The notes: generated by a model from the letters alone, not told the origin. Shown: positions 29,437 to 38,475, counted from the stretch's first letter. The stretch: 64,000 nt of DNA from Colwellia sp. (GCA_020630795.1 JAHDIK010000008.1:1-64000); one strand, 5' to 3'. Made by a program: numbers and translations.

Positions 29437-31560
29437 CTAATGATATTGAACTCTAATAGGTATAGTAAGCACTTGCTTTCCTTTGTGTTTCAACCACAAA
29501 TAAACAATATATAAGCTAAAGAACACGCCTGCTATCCACGCCGCAGATACAACAGGCGTTATTGCTAACTTCCCTATTTGATAACTAAGAATCGACACTT
29601 GATAAGCTAAGAGTAAACTCCACGTTCCACCAAAAATGGCCCAGCGTGTTCCTACTTCATTTTTAATTGCGCCCATTGCGGCCACACATGGCGTGTATAA
29701 CAAAATAAACAATAAGTAACTAAAAGCGCCTAGTTGCCCATCAAAGGAGCGTTGCATAATTTGATACGTGGTCAACTCAACTTCCTGCTCTTGCGAAGCA
29801 ATATTAAGATCACTAACTTCACCCACCGAAATACCTAAAGGATCGTCAGGGGCAATACCCAATAAATTTTCATTGATTGAACTTACTGCCTCGTCCCAAC
29901 TATTACTTAATGAAGGTGATTCTGGAGCCTCAGACCCAACGGGTGAATATAAATTATTGAACGTCGCGACTAACACTTCTTTTGCAAAAATCCCAGTGAT
30001 AATACCAACACCCGCCTGCCAGTTTTCTTCCTTTACTCCAAGAGGAGACAAAATGGGCATAACGACTTTAGCAGACTGGCTCAATACAGACTTCTCTGAA
30101 TCTTGATTACCAAAGCTACCATCTGTACCCAACGAATTAGTAAAATTAATTAAGCACACAACAATAACAATCGTTTTTCCTGCTCCTGTTACAAAGCCAT
30201 AGGTGCGTTGCCATACACGTTTTAAAATGAATGATAATTTTGGTCTCTCATACAATGGCAATTCCATAATATTCATCGAGCTTGTGCCAGGTAGCGTCGT
30301 TTTTTTCAATAAAAAACCCGTAAAAATAGCGGCAACAATTCCAATCAAGTACAGCAGAAATACTAAGTTTTGACCATTATCAGGAAAGAACGCCGCAGCG
30401 AATAGAGCGTATACGGGTAAACGAGCACCACACGACATAAATGGTGACATCATTACTGTTGTAATACGCTCTCGTTCGCTATCAAGTACTCGTGCCGACA
30501 TAACTGCAGGTACCGTACAGCCAAATCCAACAATTAACGGCACAAAGGCTTTACCAGGTAAGCCTATTCGCTGCATTAAGCTATCAACTACAAATGCTGC
30601 GCGAGCTAAATACCCAGAACTTTCAAGTAATGACAAACCAATAAACAAACATGCAATGATAGGAATAAAGGTTGCTACGGTTTGTGCTCCGCTACCAATA
30701 CCTTCAAGTATTGTTAGTAACCACAACGGAAGGTCGAATTGTGCCAAATAATGCATTGGGTAAGACACAAACAATGTTCCACCCAGTACATCAAAAAAGT
30801 CGATAAATGCACCACCGATGTTTATTGCAAACATAAACAACAAGTACATAACACCGAGAAAAATTGGAATACCTAAAACAGGATGAAGAATTACAGAATC
30901 AATCACATCACTAGAGTTTTTAATTACTCGTTGATTCTTTTTAACACGCTGAACGATTTGACTAATTTTTTGATACTGCACTTCCACATGTGTAGAAGAG
31001 TGCTCAGAGTCGGATTCAATCTCTCGAATTGGAGAGCTTTTTGCCTTAATCGTAGTGCATGTTTGGGCAAACTTTTCTTTTAAGTCTGAGTCAGACATTT
31101 TGTTTGCACTAATACTCCATACAGGACATTTTAGCTCCTGCGACAATAACTCTACATCAACATGTTGAGCTTCTTTTCTATCACTTTTATTTAAAAGAAC
31201 AATAACCGGGATACCGAGCTCTAAAAGCTGTAATGTTAAAAACAGTTGACGTTTTAACTGAGTCGCGTCAACCACATTAACAATACAATCAATGCTGTTA
31301 CTCGATATAAACTGCCGAGAAATAGCAACATCGGTTCCCTGCTCGACCCGATTAGTAAGCGAACTAATACCTGGTAAATCTGACAACAACGCTTCATTAT
31401 TAGTATTGGAAGAGTCAAAAGAAAAATGTTCTTGTTTAACTGATACTGTAGCGCCAGACCAATTACTGATTTGCTGTCGAGCTCCGGTAAGTTTATTAAA
31501 CAAAGAACTTTTGCCTGAATTGGCAAAACCAATCAGAGCAAAATGAAACGGTGTACTCAT
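29437..31560 (-). CDS. feoB: ferrous iron transport protein B
   Basis: Inner-membrane Fe(II) transporter of 707 residues. The N-terminal G-protein domain shows G1 GFANSGKSSLFN, G3 DLPG and G4 NKSD. Two Gate domains with about ten membrane helices follow, including FGCTVPAVMSARVL and the second Gate motif TPCVAAMGAIKNE with the conserved Cys. The feoA stop and feoB start overlap by four bases (ATGA), so they are translationally coupled. No feoC is present. Confidence 0.96.
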   Translation of the reverse strand: MSTPFHFALIGFANSGKSSLFNKLTGARQQISNWSGATVSVKQEHFSFDSSNTNNEALLSDLPGISSLTNRVEQGTDVAISRQFISSNSIDCIVNVVDATQLKRQLFLTLQLLELGIPVIVLLNKSDRKEAQHVDVELLSQELKCPVWSISANKMSDSDLKEKFAQTCTTIKAKSSPIREIESDSEHSSTHVEVQYQKISQIVQRVKKNQRVIKNSSDVIDSVILHPVLGIPIFLGVMYLLFMFAINIGGAFIDFFDVLGGTLFVSYPMHYLAQFDLPLWLLTILEGIGSGAQTVATFIPIIACLFIGLSLLESSGYLARAAFVVDSLMQRIGLPGKAFVPLIVGFGCTVPAVMSARVLDSERERITTVMMSPFMSCGARLPVYALFAAAFFPDNGQNLVFLLYLIGIVAAIFTGFLLKKTTLPGTSSMNIMELPLYERPKLSFILKRVWQRTYGFVTGAGKTIVIVVCLINFTNSLGTDGSFGNQDSEKSVLSQSAKVVMPILSPLGVKEENWQAGVGIITGIFAKEVLVATFNNLYSPVGSEAPESPSLSNSWDEAVSSINENLLGIAPDDPLGISVGEVSDLNIASQEQEVELTTYQIMQRSFDGQLGAFSYLLFILLYTPCVAAMGAIKNEVGTRWAIFGGTWSLLLAYQVSILSYQIGKLAITPVVSAAWIAGVFFSLYIVYLWLKHKGKQVLTIPIRVQYH

Positions 31561-31784
31561 GAAATTTTTTCTACTTGTATTTGTTGAGCAATTTTAAGAC
31601 CTAATGCTAGTTTAGTATCATTTAAACGAATAGCTAATGGACCTTTAAATAAACCTCTGTGCATTAGCAATACTTCTACGTTAGGTACAAAACCTTGTTC
31701 TAGCAACTGTGCTGCAATTAATTTATCTTTAGGCAACGCTTTAATAATTGCTTTTTGTTTACGCTTTAAATCGCCTAATGTCAT
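31557..31784 (-). CDS. feoA: ferrous iron transport protein A
   Basis: A 75-residue SH3-like cytosolic partner of FeoB. It begins MTLGDLKRKQ and contains the family's ALPKDKLIAAQLLEQGFVPNVEV and LALGLKIAQQI segments. I chose the ATG at 31784, preceded by GGGGTG; the frame extends upstream only to a TTG at 31802. It is the first gene of feoAB, with a Fur-box-like sequence immediately upstream. Confidence 0.92.
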   Translation of the reverse strand: MTLGDLKRKQKAIIKALPKDKLIAAQLLEQGFVPNVEVLLMHRGLFKGPLAIRLNDTKLALGLKIAQQIQVEKIS

Positions 31785-31801
31785 GTACACCCCAATACGC
31801 A

Positions 31802-31820
31802 AATGAGAATCACTTTCATT
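31802..31820 (-). promoter_or_regulatory. Fur-box-like operator of feoAB
   Basis: The 7-1-7 sequence TGAGAAT-C-ACTTTCA (31804-31818) matches 11 of 14 defined positions of the Fur motif TGATAAT-N-ATTATCA. It lies 20 bases upstream of feoA. Iron-dependent repression of feoAB by Fur is well established in gammaproteobacteria. Confidence 0.65.
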
Positions 31821-31974
31821 AATATTTTACATTGTATAACTGGAATGTATAGATGAATCTGTCAATTGAACGTTTTTAAGCAAATATTCTTGATTGAAAT
31901 CAACTTGATACTTTTAAACTAAATAATATTAAAAAAAATACTCTTTTTTGTTAAAAATGTGTTAAATTTATAAT

Positions 31975-32099
31975 ATCTCAGCATGACCACTGAGATTAGA
32001 TTGAAACTAAATAGTTGTTACTTTGACCAGTAGCTCACTGTTTATCAGAGCAGGCTTGGCTCTCCCGCTGGCCTGCTCACCCTCCTCCCTTTTTATTTA
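31975..32099 (+). ncRNA. Candidate structured small RNA or leader with anti-Shine-Dalgarno tract
   Basis: A sigma-70-like promoter (TTTTGT, 17 bases, TATAAT at 31969-31974) would start a transcript near 31981. The 3' part has an 8-bp perfect GC stem, GAGCAGGC (32048-32055)/GCCTGCTC (32071-32078), with a 15-base loop containing CUCUCCC. It is followed by ACCCUCCUCCC and a U5 run. This GC-rich island stands out sharply in an AT-rich spacer. The CCUCCUCCC tract could pair with ribosome binding sites. The U-run is 11 bases past the stem, so a classical terminator is not certain. Confidence 0.4.
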
Positions 32100-32122
32100 T
32101 TGCTTCTTATTTTCAAATATAG

Positions 32123-32152
32123 TGATCTGTCTTATCGATTGATTCGTAATGT
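32123..32152 (+). promoter_or_regulatory. Candidate ECF (RpoE/ChrR-type) autoregulated promoter
   Basis: TGATCT (32123-32128) and TAATGT (32147-32152) are 18 bases apart. Promoters of the RpoE-ChrR group (ECF11) have a TGATC -35 and a TAA-containing -10 at about this spacing. Transcription would start near 32159, upstream of the chosen sigma start and excluding the most upstream ATG at 32149. Confidence 0.45.
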
Positions 32153-32259
32153 CATTCATCGAAATTAAAAAAACTAATGACTTTGAAGTGTTATATATTA
32201 TGAATCTATCTTTAATGAATATTTCAGCGCGTTCTGATATCACCATAAGACATTCAGCA

Positions 32260-32823
32260 ATGAATAATGATGAGTACCACCAATTAAACACTTGGCTATA
32301 TAACATTGCAGCAGACAGAGACAAAAAAGCTTTTGCTTGCTTGTTCAACTGGTTCGCCCCCAAAATTATTCGCTTTGGCATTCAAAAACTTAATACTGAA
32401 ACCTCAGCAAATGAATTACTTCAAGAAACAATGAGCAATGTTTGGAAAAAAGCACACATGTTTGATGCTGACAAAGGGCAAGCAACAACGTGGGTTTATA
32501 CCATAATGCGTAATTTAACCTTTGACATGCTCAGAAAAATAAAATCAAACCGTGAAGACACGCTCAGTGACGACATATGGCCAGTTGCAGAATCAACCAT
32601 GGTTGAAGATGATGTTTTTAGCGATCATTTATTAACATCTTCTCTGGCACAGCACATTGAATTATTACCAGAAGCACAACAAACTGTTGTGAAATATATC
32701 TATTACAGAGAGCTCTCTCAAGAACAGGTAGCGAATGAACTCAACATTCCTCTTGGTACCGTTAAATCCAGATTGAGGCTAGCACTAGCTAAGTTAAAGC
32801 AACAAATGGGAGAATCATCATGA
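32260..32823 (+). CDS. ECF sigma factor, RpoE/ChrR (ECF11) type
   Basis: A 187-residue extracytoplasmic-function sigma factor. Region 2 runs from FACLFNWFAPKIIRFGIQKL through ELLQETMSNVWKKA to TTWVYTIMRNLTFDMLRK. Region 4 carries the HTH ELSQEQVANELNIPLGTVKSRLRLAL. I chose the ATG at 32260 because it gives the family's usual N terminus (about 20 residues before region 2). Earlier in-frame ATGs at 32149 and 32200 are possible but lie at or near the putative promoter. It overlaps its anti-sigma gene by four bases. By analogy with Rhodobacter RpoE it should direct the singlet-oxygen response and its own operon. Confidence 0.88.
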   Translation: MNNDEYHQLNTWLYNIAADRDKKAFACLFNWFAPKIIRFGIQKLNTETSANELLQETMSNVWKKAHMFDADKGQATTWVYTIMRNLTFDMLRKIKSNREDTLSDDIWPVAESTMVEDDVFSDHLLTSSLAQHIELLPEAQQTVVKYIYYRELSQEQVANELNIPLGTVKSRLRLALAKLKQQMGESS

Positions 32824-33491
32824 TTAAGCATCACCCTAAACACGAGCTATTGAATTCATTTGTTGAAGGTTCTTTACCAGCATCGCTCAGTGCTGCAATT
32901 TCTGTTCACGCTGAAATGTGCCCGATATGCGCTAAAAACATCGCAATGCTAACTGAACAATCGGCCTCAAATGCATTTAGTCATGATAACCATAGTTATT
33001 CAGATACATCTTCCGTTAAACAACCAGCAGACTATATCGACATGATTGATTTAATTACTCAAAGCGAATCGATTAACGAAGTTAGCGAAAAGGCACCACT
33101 AGAAATTGAAATAAAGGGGCAAACTTATCAGTTACCCACAGCTTTGCGATCTATGTCTATGACTGGTTGGCATAAAATGGGGAAACTCAGTCGAACTAGA
33201 CTAAACTTAAATGAAGGACCATTACATTCTAGCCTGCTTCATATAGAAAAAGACGGAGGCGTACCTTCACATACACACAAAGGTTTTGAATTAACACTTT
33301 TGCTTGAGGGCAGTTTTGAAGATGAAATGGGCACATATGAAAAAGGCGACTTTATTTGGTTAACGGGTGAACACACACATCATCCGCACACTACAGAAGG
33401 TTGTTTATGTTTTACCGTTGCCGACGATGCTCTGCAATTTACTCAAGGCATAAGTAAGCTGCTTAATCCAATTGGATCTTTCATTTATTAA
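32820..33491 (+). CDS. ChrR-type zinc anti-sigma factor with cupin domain
   Basis: A 223-residue anti-sigma factor. The N-terminal zinc anti-sigma domain has His30-x3-Cys34-x2-Cys37 (HAEMCPIC) plus an N-terminal His. The C-terminal cupin (about 95-205) has metal ligands His151, His153 and Glu157 (HTHKGFE) and His residues near 187-190 (GEHTHHPH), matching ChrR. In Rhodobacter, singlet oxygen triggers ChrR degradation and releases the sigma factor, with the cupin domain needed for sensing. All ligands appear intact. The four-base overlap with the sigma gene ensures balanced synthesis. Confidence 0.92.
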   Translation: MIKHHPKHELLNSFVEGSLPASLSAAISVHAEMCPICAKNIAMLTEQSASNAFSHDNHSYSDTSSVKQPADYIDMIDLITQSESINEVSEKAPLEIEIKGQTYQLPTALRSMSMTGWHKMGKLSRTRLNLNEGPLHSSLLHIEKDGGVPSHTHKGFELTLLLEGSFEDEMGTYEKGDFIWLTGEHTHHPHTTEGCLCFTVADDALQFTQGISKLLNPIGSFIY

Positions 33492-33535
33492 ATTGAAAAT
33501 CAGTTTGTTGATTTAATTCACTACAAGGAGTTTCA

Positions 33536-34489
33536 ATGAAAGCTTTAGATAATAAACCAGTGATAGGTATGAGTGCCTGTGTGTTTGGTGAACCCGTAAG
33601 ATATGACACAGGCCATAAAAAATCAGACTTTTGTGTAAATGAACTTGGTAAACATGTTGATTTTAAAACCTTTTGCCCAGAAGTTGCGATTGGATTACCA
33701 ATCCCTCGCCCAACGATAAGACAAGTACTTATTAACGATGCGATTGTTGTAAGCCAACCTGATGGTTCTGGCGACGTAACACAAGCATTAACCAACTATG
33801 GCGAAAAGTCTGCAAATACAATGTCAGGGCTAAGCGGTTTTATTTTTTGTCAAAAAAGCCCGAGCTGCGGCATGGAACGCGTAAAAGTTTATTACGAACA
33901 TGGCAAAGGTTGTAAACACGACGGCGTGGGAGTATTTGCCAAAGCAGTAATGGAAAAAAATCCACTACTACCCTGTGAAGAAAATGGTCGCTTGAACGAT
34001 ATGCCTTTACGTGAAAACTTTATCATTCGTGTGTTTACCTATCGACACTGGCAAGATCTTGTAGCATCAGGGCTAACAAAACATAAACTAACCACATTTC
34101 ATAGCGAACATAAGTACTTAGTCATGAGTCATCATGTACAAAGTTATAAAGCGTTAGGGAAACTATTAGCAAGAGCTGATCTCGAATTAGCTGATATGGC
34201 ACATCAATACATTACAGGTTTAATGGCCGCGTTAAAGCATTTATCAAACAGGAAAAGCCATACAAACACCCTATTACACCTTCAAGGATATTTTAAAAAA
34301 TACCTGACTAAACCTCAAAAGCAGGAATTAGTAGAAAAAATTGAAGACTATAGATTGGGCACGCTACCTTTACTCGTTCCACTCACGTTAATTAATCATT
34401 ATTTACGTGAATTTACGAGTGATTATCTATCTTCTCAGGTTTATTTATCACCTTATCCAGACGACTTAAAATTACGTTATGGCTTTTAA
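33536..34489 (+). CDS. YbgA-like DUF523/DUF1722 protein
   Basis: A 317-residue protein with an N-terminal DUF523 domain (about 8-150, starting IGMSACVFGEPVRYDTGHK and including FCQKSPSCGMERV with conserved cysteines) and a C-terminal YbgA/DUF1722 domain (about 190-305). The biochemical role is not established, though the cysteines suggest metal or cluster binding. It is very often found next to photolyase genes, as here (38 bases upstream of phr), and is assumed to take part in light or UV stress. Third gene of the sigma-factor operon, with a strong AAGGAG ribosome binding site. Confidence 0.88.
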   Translation: MKALDNKPVIGMSACVFGEPVRYDTGHKKSDFCVNELGKHVDFKTFCPEVAIGLPIPRPTIRQVLINDAIVVSQPDGSGDVTQALTNYGEKSANTMSGLSGFIFCQKSPSCGMERVKVYYEHGKGCKHDGVGVFAKAVMEKNPLLPCEENGRLNDMPLRENFIIRVFTYRHWQDLVASGLTKHKLTTFHSEHKYLVMSHHVQSYKALGKLLARADLELADMAHQYITGLMAALKHLSNRKSHTNTLLHLQGYFKKYLTKPQKQELVEKIEDYRLGTLPLLVPLTLINHYLREFTSDYLSSQVYLSPYPDDLKLRYGF

Positions 34490-34527
34490 AAAAAAGCCAC
34501 TCTCCTACATTAATAGATGTTTAATCA

Positions 34528-35934
34528 ATGAATATAATATGGTTTCGTCGCGATTTGAGAATAAGCGACAACATTGCGTTATCAAGCGCTCTTAAGCATG
34601 GCACAGGAACATGCAAAGCAATATTTATAGAAACACCAGAACAATGGAAAGCGCATAACACTGCCCCTATTCAGGTAGACTTTTTAGAAAGGCACTTAAA
34701 CCTGTTGTCTGAAAAGCTCGAGAACCTCGGAATTCCGTTCGACGTTCTCAGTGCAACAAACTACCCAAATCAAGTAGATGTTCTCGCACAGTATTGCGAA
34801 CAATTTAACGTAAAACACGTTTTCGCGAATACTGAAGTTGAAATTAATGAACAACTACGTGATCAAACAGCACTCCATGCACTTAAAGCAATATCTACAC
34901 AATTACATTTATTTGAATGTGACGTTATCGTCAATAAAGGCGCCGTTCTCAATAAAGAAGGAGAAATGTATAAAGTATTTACACCATTCAAAAATTCTTG
35001 GGTAAAACACATCCAACTTCATGGTGTACAATTAGCGCCGAAAATAAACCAATCATCTGCTCGTAAACCTATTAGTAACTCACGCTCTCATCAACTAAAT
35101 TTTGATAAAGTCAGCTCAAATAAATGGCCACTTGTAACAGAAATAGAAGAAACGGTGTTGCCTGATTTTTTTGATCATAAACATTTTTCATATAAAGAAA
35201 ACAGAGACTTTCCTGCACGTAAAGGCACATCCGGTATATCCCCTTATTTAGCCATTGGCGCATTAAGCCCAAGAGCAGTATTTTTAAATGCTCTACAAAC
35301 AAACCCACATATGCTTGAGAACCCAAAAAGTGTCGAATTCACTTGGGTTAACGAACTCGCATGGCGAGATTTTTACAAACACCTTTTATTTCATTTCCCT
35401 GAACTGTGCAAACACACCAATTTTCAACCAAAATTTAACACATTACGTTGGCCAAACTCCCCCTACGCTTATACAAAATGGTGTAACGGAGAAACGGGCT
35501 ACCCTATTGTAGATGCCGCCATGAAGCAATTAACACAAACAGGCTGGATGCATAACCGTTTGAGAATGATAGTAGCAAGCTTCTTAACTAAGCATTTACT
35601 GATTGATTGGCGTTTAGGTGAAAAGTTTTTTATGCAGCATTTAATTGATGGAGATTTTTCAGCAAATAATGGCGGTTGGCAATGGGCTGCTGGCACAGGG
35701 TGCGATGCACAACCCTACTTTAGAATATTTAATCCAATAACTCAGAGTGAAAAATTTGATCCGAATGGCGATTTCATTCGTAAATATATTAAAGGGCTGG
35801 AAAATGTACCAAGCAAACACATTCATTTTCCTCACGAATACTTAAAAGCAACAAAGCAAACGAGCCTTTATGTTGAGCCTATTGTGGATCATAAGTCAGC
35901 AAGGTTAACTGCATTAGACTTTTACAAACAATAA
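34528..35934 (+). CDS. phrB: deoxyribodipyrimidine photo-lyase
   Basis: A 468-residue DNA photolyase that uses blue light to split UV-induced cyclobutane pyrimidine dimers. The N-terminal alpha/beta antenna domain starts IWFRRDLRISDNIAL. The FAD-binding helical domain has GTSGISPYLAIGALS, WVNELAWRDFYKHLL, and the C-terminal signature segments TGWMHNRLRMIVASFLTKHLL and NNGGWQWAAGTGCDAQPYFR. Residues of the tryptophan electron chain are present. It resembles the class I enzymes of E. coli type. Photolyase is also a core member of Rhodobacter's RpoE regulon, supporting co-regulation with the upstream sigma gene. Confidence 0.95.
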   Translation: MNIIWFRRDLRISDNIALSSALKHGTGTCKAIFIETPEQWKAHNTAPIQVDFLERHLNLLSEKLENLGIPFDVLSATNYPNQVDVLAQYCEQFNVKHVFANTEVEINEQLRDQTALHALKAISTQLHLFECDVIVNKGAVLNKEGEMYKVFTPFKNSWVKHIQLHGVQLAPKINQSSARKPISNSRSHQLNFDKVSSNKWPLVTEIEETVLPDFFDHKHFSYKENRDFPARKGTSGISPYLAIGALSPRAVFLNALQTNPHMLENPKSVEFTWVNELAWRDFYKHLLFHFPELCKHTNFQPKFNTLRWPNSPYAYTKWCNGETGYPIVDAAMKQLTQTGWMHNRLRMIVASFLTKHLLIDWRLGEKFFMQHLIDGDFSANNGGWQWAAGTGCDAQPYFRIFNPITQSEKFDPNGDFIRKYIKGLENVPSKHIHFPHEYLKATKQTSLYVEPIVDHKSARLTALDFYKQ

Positions 35935-35972
35935 TGATTTAAACAATTAACAACCCACTCTGGAAGCATGGT

Positions 35973-36461
35973 ATGAACGGTAAACACAATGAAGCCTTAA
36001 ACTCTCTATCAAGCCAAGAGAAAGTAACTACCAACAATAACGAGTGGTTAAATAATTTTGAGCACGTTTACCAAAACTTAACTAAGCATAATTTAGAAAC
36101 ACTAAACGATGTATACCATGAAAGTATTTGTTTTGAAGACCCTTTACATAAAGTCGAAGGTATAAACAATTTTATCGCCTACTTCGAAAACTTATATACC
36201 AACGTTATAAGCTGCAAATTCATTATTAATCACTCAATTGAAACACCAACCGAAGCTGGTGTGTATTGGGAAATGCAATACCAACACCCTAAGCTAAACT
36301 CAGGAAAAACAATCACCGTAGTCGGGCATTCACACCTAAAGAGCAAAGACGATAAAATAATTTATCACAGAGATTATTTAGATGCAGGTTCAATGCTGTA
36401 TGAACAAATCCCTTTACTTGGCAGCGCGGTTAGATTCATCAAAAAAAGAATTCAATCATGA
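35973..36461 (+). CDS. SnoaL-like/NTF2-fold nuclear transport factor 2 family protein
   Basis: A 162-residue protein with an NTF2-like cone fold (about residues 25-150). Characteristic segments are TLNDVYHESICFEDPLHKVEG and YWEMQYQHPKL. It may bind or isomerise a small hydrophobic molecule, but no catalytic residues can be assigned with confidence. Its stop overlaps the next gene (SDR) by four bases, so the two are coupled. The consistent association of such a protein with the SDR, flavin oxidoreductase and Cfa-like genes suggests a lipid-related substrate (inference). Confidence 0.78.
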   Translation: MNGKHNEALNSLSSQEKVTTNNNEWLNNFEHVYQNLTKHNLETLNDVYHESICFEDPLHKVEGINNFIAYFENLYTNVISCKFIINHSIETPTEAGVYWEMQYQHPKLNSGKTITVVGHSHLKSKDDKIIYHRDYLDAGSMLYEQIPLLGSAVRFIKKRIQS

Positions 36462-37195
36462 AGACTGTATTAATAACAGGGGCTTCATCAGGCATAGGGG
36501 CTGCTGTTGCAAAGCGCTTTGCTGATAACAATTACAAGGTATATGCCGGAGGGAGAAATCAAGAACGTTTAAACGACCTTGCATCAACTCACCCGAATAT
36601 AATTACCTTCACCTGCGACTTAACAAATAAAGAAGCCATACAAAACATTCCCGTAGATTTTGGTGAAATCGACATACTTATATTGAATGCAGGTGATTGC
36701 GAATATATAGACGATCCCGTTAATTTTGATGGAGATTTGTTTGAGCGCGTAATTACAAATAACCTTATTGCCGTTGGTTACTGCCTAGATGTTTGGCTAA
36801 AACGAGTCAAAAATAACGGACAACTTGTTATTACTAGCTCAAGCGCGAGCTTTTTACCACTACCAAGAGCTGAAGCATATGGCGCATCAAAAGCGGCACT
36901 AAGTTACTTAGCTAAAACCCTTAGTATCGACTTAAAACCACATAATATTAGTGTAAGTCTAATAAATCCGGGTTTCGTACAAACTAAACTAACTGACAAA
37001 AACACGTTTGCAATGCCTGCCATCATTACTGCAGACAAAGCTGCGCTGTATATAGTAGATGGAATCACTCAGAAAAAATCTGAAATCAACTTTCCTTCAC
37101 GATTTACTTTTTGCTTGAAAGCATTGTCAATGCTTCCCTTTTCGCTTTGGAAGTATCTCATCGGCAAAACGATTAACAAGGCACCAACTTTATGA
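36458..37195 (+). CDS. short-chain dehydrogenase/reductase
   Basis: A 245-residue classical SDR. The Rossmann cofactor motif TGASSGIG is at residues 6-13. The NAG-type segment LILNAGD and the catalytic Ser plus Tyr-x3-Lys (SSSASF...YGASKAA) are present. The second strand carries an Arg (GGRNQERL) that usually signals NADP(H) preference. Cytosolic; the substrate is unknown. It overlaps both neighbours by four bases (ATGA), so SnoaL, SDR and flavin oxidoreductase are made together. Confidence 0.9.
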   Translation: MKTVLITGASSGIGAAVAKRFADNNYKVYAGGRNQERLNDLASTHPNIITFTCDLTNKEAIQNIPVDFGEIDILILNAGDCEYIDDPVNFDGDLFERVITNNLIAVGYCLDVWLKRVKNNGQLVITSSSASFLPLPRAEAYGASKAALSYLAKTLSIDLKPHNISVSLINPGFVQTKLTDKNTFAMPAIITADKAALYIVDGITQKKSEINFPSRFTFCLKALSMLPFSLWKYLIGKTINKAPTL

Positions 37196-38463
37196 AAAAA
37201 ATAGCTGTTATTGGTACGGGTATCTCAGGCTTAACATCAGCTTATCTACTAAGCAGAAAGCATAACGTTACCGTATTCGAAAAAAACAATTACATTGGCG
37301 GACACACCGCAACAAAAGACATTGAACTGAATGGACAGAGCTATGCAATAGACACTGGTTTTATTGTTTGCAACAACAAAACATACCCAAATTTTTTAAA
37401 ATTACTCAAACAGCTGAAAGTAGCATTACAGCCTACTGAAATGAGCTTTAGCGTGCTGAACAAGCAATCTAACCTTGAATACAACGGTAATACAATCAAT
37501 ACATTATTTGCACAACGTCGCAATATTTTCAGTGTAAAATTTTGGCGATTAATTACTGAAATCATTCGATTCAATAAAACATGTAAAGAGCGATACTCTC
37601 TTGACAATATTGATAAAAACGAAACGTTGGGAGACTTTTTAAGCGAACATAAGTTTTCTGAATACTTTACGCAAAACTACATATTACCTATGGGTGCAGC
37701 TATATGGTCAACAAGTTTAATTGAGATGTTAGAGTTTCCTCTGCATTTTTTTATACGCTTTTTCTATAACCATGGCTTACTCAACATTACTGATCGCCCT
37801 CAATGGTATGTTATTCCTAAGGGCTCTCGCGAGTACATTAAGCCGCTAGTTAAATCATTTGAAAATAACATTCACTTAAACACATCTATTAAACATGTAA
37901 AAAGACATAATAGTAATGTTGAAATTGTTTTTTCCGACAACAGCACACAAGTATTTGATGAGGTTATTTTTGCTTGTCATTCGGATCAAGCCCTTAAATT
38001 ACTCGAACAACCAACAGATGAAGAATTATCTATTCTTGGAGATATTCCATATAGTGCAAATGAAGTTGTATTGCATACAGACACTACTTTATTACCCACA
38101 CGTAAGCTTGCGTGGGCAAGTTGGAATTATTTGCTGGACGACACCTCAAATCAAGAACAACTAACACGATCGTCATGCGTAACGTACAACATGAATATAT
38201 TACAAGGCCTAAAAACCAAGGAGCACACGTTCTGCGTAACGTTAAATCAAACAGCCAAAATAAACCCTGAAAAAATATTAGCAACCTTTACCTATCATCA
38301 CCCTGTTTTTAATCAAACCAGTCTTAATGCTCAAAAAAGACGAGACGAAATATGTGGCATCAACAACACGCATTTTGTAGGCGCCTATTGGCATAATGGT
38401 TTTCATGAAGACGGCGTAGTAAGTGCGGTAAAAGTAGCAAAACGGTTTGGTATTGAACTATAA
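37192..38463 (+). CDS. FAD-dependent amine-oxidase-like oxidoreductase
   Basis: A 423-residue flavoprotein of the amine oxidase/phytoene desaturase superfamily. The N-terminal dinucleotide motif IAVIGTGISGLTSAYLLS is followed by an acidic strand end (VFEKNNYIGGHT). A C-terminal FAD-contact segment contains FVGAYWHNGFHEDGVVSA. Homologues next to Cfa-like methyltransferases are often annotated as cyclopropane/cyclopropene fatty acid synthesis proteins, and in related systems flavin enzymes with such methyltransferases make methylated or furan fatty acids. The precise reaction here is unproven. Confidence 0.88.
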   Translation: MKKIAVIGTGISGLTSAYLLSRKHNVTVFEKNNYIGGHTATKDIELNGQSYAIDTGFIVCNNKTYPNFLKLLKQLKVALQPTEMSFSVLNKQSNLEYNGNTINTLFAQRRNIFSVKFWRLITEIIRFNKTCKERYSLDNIDKNETLGDFLSEHKFSEYFTQNYILPMGAAIWSTSLIEMLEFPLHFFIRFFYNHGLLNITDRPQWYVIPKGSREYIKPLVKSFENNIHLNTSIKHVKRHNSNVEIVFSDNSTQVFDEVIFACHSDQALKLLEQPTDEELSILGDIPYSANEVVLHTDTTLLPTRKLAWASWNYLLDDTSNQEQLTRSSCVTYNMNILQGLKTKEHTFCVTLNQTAKINPEKILATFTYHHPVFNQTSLNAQKRRDEICGINNTHFVGAYWHNGFHEDGVVSAVKVAKRFGIEL

Positions 38464-38475
38464 CGGAACGCGCTA

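Larger units (their letters stand above)
31821..32259. other. Intergenic region between feoA and the ECF sigma gene
   Basis: About 440 bases between divergent units. In order it holds AT-rich sequence to about 31945, a strong TATAAT (31969-31974), a small dyad ATCTCAG/CTGAGAT (31975-31996), and a GC-rich hairpin with a CCCTCCTCCC tract and T-run (32048-32094). An ECF-type promoter-like sequence follows at 32123-32152. A 16-codon frame at 31983-32033 has no ribosome binding site and is probably not translated. Confidence 0.5.

Noticed and set aside
31983..32033. 16-codon leader-peptide-like frame
   Set aside because: It would be almost leaderless, has no Shine-Dalgarno sequence and no run of regulatory codons, so I do not call it a gene.
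32097..32381. 94-codon minus-strand frame across the sigma promoter
   Set aside because: It overlaps the sigma gene and promoter on the opposite strand and lacks a ribosome binding site or recognisable pattern.
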